Shown here piece after piece: positions 1-4,602 of a DNA stretch of 6,339 bases. This DNA is from an uncultured Capnocytophaga sp. (GTDB lineage: Bacteria > Bacteroidota > Bacteroidia > Flavobacteriales > Flavobacteriaceae): assembly GCA_915070235.1 (NCBI GenBank), contig CAJZFM010000129.1, forward strand, positions 1 through 6,339. The letters are read 5' to 3'. A model generated the notes under the pieces. That model did no database searches and was not told the DNA's origin. It saw only the letters and a list, made by a program, of their open reading frames with translations. The position numbers and the translations under genes were made by a program. Position 1 is the stretch's first letter; the number at the start of each line of letters is the position of its first letter.

Positions 1-1
1 G

Positions 2-535
2 CTATCTACGGTAGATATTTTAGTAAACAACGCTGGTTTAGGCAAGTTCGTGCCTTTTGAGCAAGTGGACGATGCCTTATACGATGCCCACTTCAACCTC
101 AATGTAAAAGCACCTTATTTCCTCACCCAAAAGCTACTACCTGCTCTTGTGAAAAGCAAAGGAAATGTGATCAACATATCCTCTTACTTTGCCCATCGTA
201 TGCTACCCAATAGAGCCACTACTGTCTATTCAGCTACCAAAGGAGCTTTGAATTCCTTTACAAAGGCTTTAGCCTTTGAAGTGGGACACTTGGGGGTACG
301 TGTCAATGCTATTGCCCCTGGCAGTATCTCTACCCCACAGTTCAATCGTAATCTGCAAGCTCTCACCAGAGAGAAACAAGCAGCTTTTGAAACAATGGTA
401 AAGGAAATCTACCCTTTACAGCATATCGGAACCCCTCAGGACATTGCCCAAGCAGCTGTATTCCTTGCCAGCGACAATGCCTCATGGATTACAGGCTCCA
501 TACTGGCTGTAGATGGAGGACTGACAACGAATTAG
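2..535 (+). CDS. Short-chain dehydrogenase/reductase (SDR, FabG-like), 3' part
   Basis: This is an NAD(P)-dependent oxidoreductase of the classical SDR family, cytosolic by family knowledge; the substrate cannot be told. The reading frame is open from base 2, so the gene begins outside the window and about 177 residues are visible of the usual ~250. The N-terminal TGxxxGxG cofactor loop is missing for that reason. What is visible is typical: the NNAG motif (bases 35-46), the catalytic serine in NVINISS, the YSATK catalytic Tyr/Lys pair, the VNAIAPGSI segment after it, and the usual SDR ending with ITGSILAVDGG. A GTG at base 50 could be read as a start, but it lies after the NNAG motif and would remove an essential part of the fold, so I treat it as internal. 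The next gene is 151 bases away behind its own promoter, so this is probably the last gene of its transcript. FabG itself is possible but the YFAHRMLPNRATT region suggests another SDR. Confidence 0.9.
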   Translation, partial: LSTVDILVNNAGLGKFVPFEQVDDALYDAHFNLNVKAPYFLTQKLLPALVKSKGNVINISSYFAHRMLPNRATTVYSATKGALNSFTKALAFEVGHLGVRVNAIAPGSISTPQFNRNLQALTREKQAAFETMVKEIYPLQHIGTPQDIAQAAVFLASDNASWITGSILAVDGGLTTN

Positions 536-537
536 TC

Positions 538-551
538 TTGAGTTATCTCAA
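538..551 (+). terminator. Weak candidate terminator hairpin after the SDR gene
   Basis: TTGAG (538-542) and CTCAA (547-551) form a perfect 5-bp stem with a TTAT loop, 2 bases after the SDR stop codon. The following bases are AT-rich (ATTTAACTTATTTCTT) but not a clean T run, so this is only a plausible terminator. Confidence 0.3.
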
Positions 552-580
552 ATTTAACTTATTTCTTATGCACTCCCCTA

Positions 581-611
581 TTGACTTTCTTCTTCAAATA
601 TTGTATTTTTG
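581..611 (+). promoter_or_regulatory. Bacteroidota-type promoter upstream of the first Uma2 gene
   Basis: The -7 element TATTTTTG (604-611) matches the Bacteroidota consensus TAnnTTTG exactly, and a -33 TTG lies at 581-583 with 20 bases between. The same 20-base spacing is seen at the tRNA-Tyr promoter in this window. Transcription should start about 5-8 bases after the TTTG, near 616-619, which is the left edge of the heptamer hairpin. The repeat would therefore be nearly the entire 5' leader of the Uma2 mRNA. Confidence 0.7.
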
Positions 612-614
612 CAA

Positions 615-683
615 TTCAGTTGTCAGAGGTCAGTTATCAGTAATCAGAAACTGACTTCTGACCACTGACTACTAACAACTGAA
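615..683. repeat. Heptamer-repeat palindrome (copy A) in the Uma2 leader
   Basis: From 616 the sequence is a 7-base-period array: five units of form TCAGNNN (616-650), then CTGACNN or CTAACNN units (651-678) and a partial CTGAA. The second half is the inverted form of the first. Arms 615-647 and 651-683 match at 26 of 33 positions by hand count, around an AAA loop with centre TCAGAAACTGA. The array ends 3 bases before the Uma2 ATG. As RNA it could fold into one long imperfect hairpin. A close relative lies at 2400-2468. I see no gene in it. Confidence 0.9.
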
Positions 684-686
684 CCC

Positions 687-1277
687 ATGAGCACTGTAAT
701 TACAAATATTGACCAGTTAGACCTTGTCAATGGCATATATACTTATGCCGATTATCTGATGTGGAAGATCAAAGACCGAGTAGAGATTCTCAAAGGAAAA
801 ATCTTTAAGATGAGTCCCGCTCCTGCTATTTCTCATCAGAGTATATCTTTTAACCTATCTGGTTTACTGTTTATGTACTTTTATAACAAACCTTGCAAGG
901 TCTTTGCCTCCCCCTTCGATGTTGTTCTTAAAAATAAGAACGGCAAGGAAGATACTGTTGTACAACCAGACCTCTGTATAGTATGTGACCCTGAAAAATT
1001 AGCTGACGGAAAACGCTGCTTAGGCGCCCCTGACCTTATCATAGAGATTCTCTCTCCTGGTAATTCTAAGAAAGAAATACGCAATAAGTACGAACTTTAC
1101 CAGGAAGCAGGCGTACGAGAGTATTGGGTGATACGTCCTGACAATAAAGAAATTACTCAATTTGTTTTAGAAAATGGCCAATATCGCACCCTCCCTCCTA
1201 TTGTAGAAGGGGATCTCATTCACTCGACTATCTTCTCTGACCTTAGCTTACAGACAGAAGATATTTTCAGACTGTAA
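687..1277 (+). CDS. Uma2 family (DUF820) putative endonuclease, tandem copy 1
   Basis: 196 residues, the usual length of the Uma2/DUF820 family (PD-(D/E)XK nuclease fold). The biological role of this family is largely unknown and no substrate is known for this copy. Visible family landmarks: the early SHQ motif (His50), the SPFDV strand (76-79), VVQPDLCIV with Asp95, GAPDLIIEILSPGNS with Asp116, Glu120 and the E-x-L-S-P signature, a helix with Lys134, and AGVREYWVI (141-149). Asp95 and Glu120, perhaps with Lys134, are the likely metal-site residues (inference). There is no signal peptide or membrane segment. ATG 687 is chosen because copy 2 has the same N-terminus (MSTVITNIDQLDL) at the same place. 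It is preceded by an AAA-loop hairpin repeat and no Shine-Dalgarno. The promoter at 581-611 should drive it, probably together with copy 2, 69 bases downstream. Confidence 0.9.
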   Translation: MSTVITNIDQLDLVNGIYTYADYLMWKIKDRVEILKGKIFKMSPAPAISHQSISFNLSGLLFMYFYNKPCKVFASPFDVVLKNKNGKEDTVVQPDLCIVCDPEKLADGKRCLGAPDLIIEILSPGNSKKEIRNKYELYQEAGVREYWVIRPDNKEITQFVLENGQYRTLPPIVEGDLIHSTIFSDLSLQTEDIFRL

Positions 1278-1282
1278 TACCT

Positions 1283-1338
1283 TCAGAGGTCAGAAGTCGG
1301 CTATCAGACTCTATTCATTTTTCACTATTCGTTATTCA
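1283..1338. repeat. Chimeric heptamer array (copy C) between the Uma2 genes
   Basis: Eight consecutive 7-base units fill most of the 69-base spacer. The first four are of TCAGNNN type (TCAGAGG 1283, TCAGAAG 1290, TCGGCTA 1297, TCAGACT 1304). The next four are of NTATTCA type (CTATTCA 1311, TTTTTCA 1318, CTATTCG 1325, TTATTCA 1332). The change of unit type does not break the 7-base register. Unlike copies A and B there is no inverted right half. The array ends 8 bases before the ATG of the second Uma2 gene. No TAnnTTTG promoter is seen in this spacer, so copy 2 is probably read from the copy 1 transcript. Confidence 0.85.
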
Positions 1339-1346
1339 CTAAGACC

Positions 1347-1937
1347 ATGAGCACTGTAATTACAAATATTGACCAGTTAGACCTTGTCAATGGCATATAT
1401 ACTTATGCCGATTATCTGATGTGGAAAATCAAAGACCGCTTGGAACTCCTTAAGGGGAAAATATTCCAAATGGGTGCCCCCAGCCTGACTCACCAAACTG
1501 TTTCCATGAATTTTAGCCGCCTGTTGAGCAACTATTTCTATAAAACCCCTTGCAAACTCTTTGCGGCTCCTTTTGATGTGCGCTTAGCCAAAAAGGGTGA
1601 GAAAGACAATGAGGTATATACGGTAGTCCAGCCCGACCTCTGTGTAGTATGCGATGCAGATAAGTTGGACGAAAGAGGTTGCTGGGGCGCCCCTGACCTG
1701 ATCATAGAAATCCTCTCTCCTGGTAACTCTAAAAAAGAACTCAAAAACAAATACGAACTCTATGAGGAAGCAGGGGTAAGAGAGTATTGGCTGGTACACC
1801 CACAAGATGAATATGTGATTATCAATGTATTGGAAAACAACCAATACCGTGCACTTCCCCCTTTTGTAGATAAAGAAGTTACTTCGGTGATCTTCCCTGA
1901 CCTTAGCTTACAGACAGAAGATATTTTTAGGTTGTGA
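1347..1937 (+). CDS. Uma2 family (DUF820) putative endonuclease, tandem copy 2
   Basis: 196 residues, a tandem paralogue of the gene at 687-1277, offset by exactly 660 bases at both start and stop. The family features are all present: THQ with His49, APFDV, VVQPDLCVV with Asp97, GAPDLIIEILSPGNS with Asp117 and Glu121, Lys135 and AGVREYWLV. No active-site residue looks lost, so both copies could be functional. Residues 1-31 are identical to copy 1 and the C-terminal DLSLQTEDIFRL is identical too, while residues ~32-110 and ~150-182 differ substantially. Insertions and deletions in the middle compensate, leaving equal length. At DNA level, 1345-1438 matches 685-778 with one difference, and 1897-1927 matches 1237-1267 exactly. 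The start follows a heptamer array with no Shine-Dalgarno. A nuclease role is by family; the biological purpose is not known. Confidence 0.9.
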   Translation: MSTVITNIDQLDLVNGIYTYADYLMWKIKDRLELLKGKIFQMGAPSLTHQTVSMNFSRLLSNYFYKTPCKLFAAPFDVRLAKKGEKDNEVYTVVQPDLCVVCDADKLDERGCWGAPDLIIEILSPGNSKKELKNKYELYEEAGVREYWLVHPQDEYVIINVLENNQYRALPPFVDKEVTSVIFPDLSLQTEDIFRL

Positions 1938-1992
1938 TGCTTTCTGCTCTCTAAAATTACCTCAGGTTAATTTCCCTTTGGATAAAAACCCG

Positions 1993-2000
1993 TATCTTTG
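1993..2000 (+). promoter_or_regulatory. Candidate -7 promoter element for the DoxX-like gene
   Basis: TATCTTTG matches TAnnTTTG exactly and lies 25 bases before the ATG at 2026, which would give a short AT-rich leader of about 20 bases. I see no TTG at the expected distance upstream; the TTG at 1978-1980 is too close (12 bases). The call therefore rests on the -7 box alone. Confidence 0.5.
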
Positions 2001-2025
2001 CATCAGAATTTAATTTAGTATTTTT

Positions 2026-2406
2026 ATGAATAGTAAAACAAGAAAAATCGCGGGTTATGTCCTTTCTGGATTGGTAACCTTTGTCTTCGTCGCTACAGGT
2101 GCTATGAAATTCACTGGGGGTGAGCAGAATGTACAAATGGCAGAATTGGTAGGCGGTGCTTCTACACTCCACATCTTAGGCGGGTTACAGATATTCTTTG
2201 CCTTACTTTTTTGGATTCCTCGTACTGCTGTGGTAGGCTTTTTGCTTATGGCTTGTTATATGGCCGGAGCTATGGCTACTCATTCGGTTATCAAAGAATC
2301 CTTTGTCTTACAGACAGGCATTGAAACCCTTATCTGGGTGACTGGATTTGTTCGTTTCCCTGAACTTACCCAAAGACTTTGCCCTTGTAATAACTGTAAA
2401 CAGTAA
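2026..2406 (+). CDS. DoxX-like small integral membrane protein
   Basis: 126 residues with four predicted membrane segments at about 7-29, 47-64, 67-86 and 94-110, the layout of DoxX/DoxX-like proteins. Other visible family traits are ATGAMKF after the first segment, the HILGGLQI stretch, and the IPRTAVVGFLLMACYMAGAM region. Family members sit in the cytoplasmic membrane; some are linked to thiosulfate:quinone oxidation or to thiol and oxidative stress, but most, like this one, have no assigned reaction. The C-terminus carries a Cys cluster, CPCNNC (Cys119, 121, 124), just after the last membrane segment. ATG 2026 follows an AT-rich leader and a TATCTTTG box, which supports the start. The stop codon (2404-2406) lies within the first heptamer of the following repeat. 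It probably shares its transcript with the radical SAM gene, since no promoter is visible between them. Confidence 0.82.
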   Translation: MNSKTRKIAGYVLSGLVTFVFVATGAMKFTGGEQNVQMAELVGGASTLHILGGLQIFFALLFWIPRTAVVGFLLMACYMAGAMATHSVIKESFVLQTGIETLIWVTGFVRFPELTQRLCPCNNCKQ

Positions 2407-2468
2407 TCAGAAGTCAGTGGTCAGTCATCAGAAACTGACTGCTGACCACTAACTACTGACCACTATCC
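2400..2468. repeat. Heptamer-repeat palindrome (copy B) before the radical SAM gene
   Basis: A 7-base-period array with the same architecture as 615-683: a degenerate first unit ACAGTAA, then four TCAGNNN units (2407-2434), then CTGACNN/CTAACNN units (2435-2462) and CTATCC. Arms 2401-2431 and 2435-2465 match at 23 of 31 positions by hand count, around an AAA loop. The centre TCAGAAACTGACT is identical to copy A. The left end overlaps the last two codons and the stop of the DoxX-like gene; the right end touches the ATG at 2469. There is no T run, so it is not an ordinary terminator, but the transcribed hairpin could slow or limit expression of the downstream genes. Confidence 0.9.
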
Positions 2469-3731
2469 ATGGATTTTGAACGTATCAAAGAAAAACTCGC
2501 CATTTTAGCCGATGCGGCTAAGTATGATGTCTCCTGCTCCAGTAGCGGGAGTACGCGTCGCGGTAAAAAAGGTGAATTGGGCAATGCTGCCCCCTTGGGA
2601 ATCTGCCATTCCTTTACGGAAGATGGGCGGTGTATCTCCTTGCTCAAAATCCTGCTGACCAACCACTGTATATATGACTGTGTGTATTGTGTCTCTCGCC
2701 GCTCGAACGATATTGCTCGTGCGGCTTTCTCTGTACAGGAAGTAGTGGATCTGACTATCAACTTCTACCGAAGAAACTATATAGAAGGCCTTTTCCTAAG
2801 CTCTGGCGTATTTAAGGATGCAGATACCACCATGGAACGCTTAGTAAGAGTAGCCAAAAAACTAAGAGAGGAGGAACACTTCAATGGGTATATACACCTG
2901 AAGACCATTCCTGGGGCGAGTGAACAACTGATCCATGAGGCTGGACTCTATGCCGATCGTCTCTCTGTCAACCTTGAAATACCTACCAAGGAGGGACTCA
3001 AGCTACTGGCTCCTGAGAAAGACCACAAGCAGATGGTTGCTCCTATGCAACAGGTGAAGAATGAACTGGCTATCACCTCTTTGGAGCAAAAGAAATTCAA
3101 ACACACCCCGAAGTTTGCTCCTGCAGGACAGACCACTCAGATGATTATTGGGGCTACAGCCGAGACTGACCAAAAGATTATCCATGTGGCCAGCTATATG
3201 TATGAGAAATTTCAACTCAAGCGGGTGTATTACTCCGGTTATGTACCTGTTCTTCAGGACAGTCGCCTCCCCTCTATCTATAGCCAAGTACCTATTGTAC
3301 GAGAGAATCGCCTCTACCAAGCCGATTGGCTAATGCGCTATTATGGTTTTGACCCCAATGAGATTCTTGACCCTACACAACCTTTTTTGGATTTGGAGAT
3401 AGACCCTAAGCTCGCTTGGGCGCTGCGTAATCAGCACCTCTTCCCTATTGATGTGAATACCGCACCGCGAGAATTACTCCTACGTATCCCTGGGGTAGGA
3501 GTGAGATCCGTACAGAAGATATTATCTGCACGGACTTTCCAAAAACTCACCTACTATTCCCTCAAACAAATGGGAGTTAGCCTCAGTCGTGCCAAGTACT
3601 TTATCACTTGTAGTGGTGCAGAACCCTTGGCAGGGAGTATGGATAGCCTAAGGCTGCGCCGCCTTATCATTGCTAACAGCCAGAGCAAACAGAAAAATAG
3701 GTATGACCCAGTTATACCCTTTCCTAATTAA
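2469..3731 (+). CDS. Radical SAM protein, putative DNA modification/repair (TIGR03916-like)
   Basis: 420 residues, matching the radical SAM family annotated as putative DNA modification/repair protein and paired with a DUF4130 protein. The radical SAM iron-sulfur motif CX3CX2C is at Cys67, Cys71 and Cys74 (CIYDCVYC). It would bind a [4Fe-4S] cluster and cleave S-adenosylmethionine. Next come the family-typical FLSSGVF (109-115), the HLKTIPGA segment (143-150) and the DRLSVNLEIPT stretch (163-173). The C-terminal part has a helix-hairpin-helix with PGVGVRSVQKIL (341-352), a fold that usually binds DNA backbone. Additional cysteines (23, 46, 55, 381) are present. ATG 2469 directly follows the heptamer repeat, and the N-terminus (MDFERIKEKLAILADAAKYD) looks complete for the family. 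The TIGR03915-type partner starts 12 bases downstream, so the two are almost certainly co-expressed. The actual reaction is unknown; DNA modification or repair is inferred from the fold and partner. Confidence 0.9.
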   Translation: MDFERIKEKLAILADAAKYDVSCSSSGSTRRGKKGELGNAAPLGICHSFTEDGRCISLLKILLTNHCIYDCVYCVSRRSNDIARAAFSVQEVVDLTINFYRRNYIEGLFLSSGVFKDADTTMERLVRVAKKLREEEHFNGYIHLKTIPGASEQLIHEAGLYADRLSVNLEIPTKEGLKLLAPEKDHKQMVAPMQQVKNELAITSLEQKKFKHTPKFAPAGQTTQMIIGATAETDQKIIHVASYMYEKFQLKRVYYSGYVPVLQDSRLPSIYSQVPIVRENRLYQADWLMRYYGFDPNEILDPTQPFLDLEIDPKLAWALRNQHLFPIDVNTAPRELLLRIPGVGVRSVQKILSARTFQKLTYYSLKQMGVSLSRAKYFITCSGAEPLAGSMDSLRLRRLIIANSQSKQKNRYDPVIPFPN

Positions 3732-3743
3732 CTTTTTTACAAA

Positions 3744-4481
3744 TTGATACATTTACTCTACGATAGTTCCTTTGAAGGATTCCTTACGGTTGTTTTTATA
3801 ACCTTTGAAAGGCGTTACTCACAGGTGATTATCACGCCTGAGTCTCGTCACACCCCTACTCTATGGGACGAAGAGGAGATTGTTTATACCGATACTACCA
3901 AAGCCCAGCGCGTGCTAAGCAAGATCAAAACTATATGGAGCACAGAGGGAGTGGCCATTGTACTTCGGGCTTTTCTCTCCGAAGAAAATGCAATAGAAAA
4001 CCATCTCTTAGAGGCTATTCGCCTGATGCTCCAATACCCCGAAGCAAATGTCTTAGAAAACTATGGGCATGTGGCTATTGCGCATATTCGAAAGGCCGCT
4101 AAGAGTGTAGGGCGTGAGGTGCATAGAGTAAAGGAATTTGTTCGCTTTGAGCAGTTGGGCAAGCTCTATTTTGCCAAAATAGCACCGCAGTACGATGTAT
4201 TGCCTTTGGTTATTCCCCACTTTAAAGCGCGCTTTTCAGACCAAGAGTGGGTACTCTTTGACCCTCAGCGCGCTTATGGATTTTACTACGACCTCAAGGA
4301 AGTAATCTCCTTTACCCCAGCTGAGAAGAATTTTGGCAAAACCGCTCAACCTTCCGATGACTATGAGCAGCTCTGGAAAACCTACTTTCAGCATATCAAT
4401 ATCACCGAACGCAAAAACACCCGTTACCAACTCAGAAGCATGCCCAAGCGGTATTGGCAGTATCTGCCTGAGACAAAATAA
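3744..4481 (+). CDS. DUF4130 / TIGR03915 putative DNA metabolism protein, TTG start
   Basis: 245 residues, the standard partner of the upstream radical SAM protein. Family landmarks are the N-terminal LLYDSSFEGFLTVVF (4-18), VHRVKEFVRFE with YFAKIAPQYDVLPLVIPHF following it, FDPQRAYGFYYD, and the C-terminal ITERKNTRYQLRSMPKRYWQYL. In some bacteria (Proteobacteria) this domain is fused to a uracil-DNA-glycosylase-like domain; here the protein ends after the DUF4130 part, so that domain is absent. The start codon is unusual: TTG 3744-3746, followed by ATA. It is the only plausible start, because the upstream gene's in-frame stop is 15 bases back and the next in-frame ATG is far inside the conserved domain. 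The spacing of 12 bases to the radical SAM stop implies one operon. The role is unknown; DNA repair or base processing is inferred from the partner. Confidence 0.88.
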   Translation: MIHLLYDSSFEGFLTVVFITFERRYSQVIITPESRHTPTLWDEEEIVYTDTTKAQRVLSKIKTIWSTEGVAIVLRAFLSEENAIENHLLEAIRLMLQYPEANVLENYGHVAIAHIRKAAKSVGREVHRVKEFVRFEQLGKLYFAKIAPQYDVLPLVIPHFKARFSDQEWVLFDPQRAYGFYYDLKEVISFTPAEKNFGKTAQPSDDYEQLWKTYFQHINITERKNTRYQLRSMPKRYWQYLPETK

Positions 4482-4527
4482 CCCAAAATTTGTCCCTCAA
4501 GTCCGCTGAGCATTTAAAAATTATCCT

Positions 4528-4535
4528 TACCTTTG
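4528..4535 (+). promoter_or_regulatory. Candidate -7 promoter element for murC
   Basis: TACCTTTG matches TAnnTTTG exactly, 67 bases before the murC ATG. No clear TTG is present about 20 bases upstream (the nearest is CTG at 4506-4508). If used, transcription would start near 4541 and the leader would contain the repeat at 4553-4602. Confidence 0.5.
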
Positions 4536-4552
4536 CGTTTATTAATTAGACG

Positions 4553-4602
4553 ATTTGTCAATTACCAATCTGCCAATTAATCAACAAATTAGCTCATTAA
4601 CA
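4553..4602. repeat. AT-rich 7/8-base-period repeat in the murC leader
   Basis: The leader divides into degenerate units of mostly 8 bases: ATTTGTCA, ATTACCA, ATCTGCCA, ATTAATCA, then ACAAATTA and GCTCATTA, ending at the ATG. ATTTGT (4553-4558) and ACAAAT (4584-4589) are inverted copies, so partial folding is possible. The unit type differs from the TCAG arrays, but the position against a start codon is the same. Periodicity is weaker than in the other three arrays. Confidence 0.6.

Noticed and set aside
50..535. A complete short SDR gene starting at GTG 50
   Set aside because: The frame is open upstream to the window edge and codes the NNAG motif before this GTG, so the gene is truncated by the window and not short.
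615..683. CRISPR array or transposon terminal repeat
   Set aside because: The period is 7 bases with no spacers, so it is not CRISPR. There is no transposase gene, and no target-site duplication is visible around the repeats. A non-autonomous element cannot be fully excluded.
881..1084. Minus-strand reading frame opposite the first Uma2 gene, with a similar one opposite the second (1538-1750)
   Set aside because: The two resemble each other only because they are antisense to the same conserved Uma2 core (PDLIIEILSPGNS region). No promoter or start context is visible.
2400..2468. Rho-independent terminator after the DoxX-like gene
   Set aside because: The hairpin is long and imperfect, has no following T run, and directly abuts the ATG of the next gene, so a simple terminator reading does not fit.
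4497..4511. Terminator after the DUF4130 gene (CTCA ... TGAG)
   Set aside because: Only a 4-bp stem with a 7-base loop and no T run follows; too weak to call.
4555..4602. MurC N-terminal extension from TTG 4555
   Set aside because: The 16 extra residues come from the degenerate repeat leader, and ATG 4603 lies at the normal distance before the GIGGIGMS motif.
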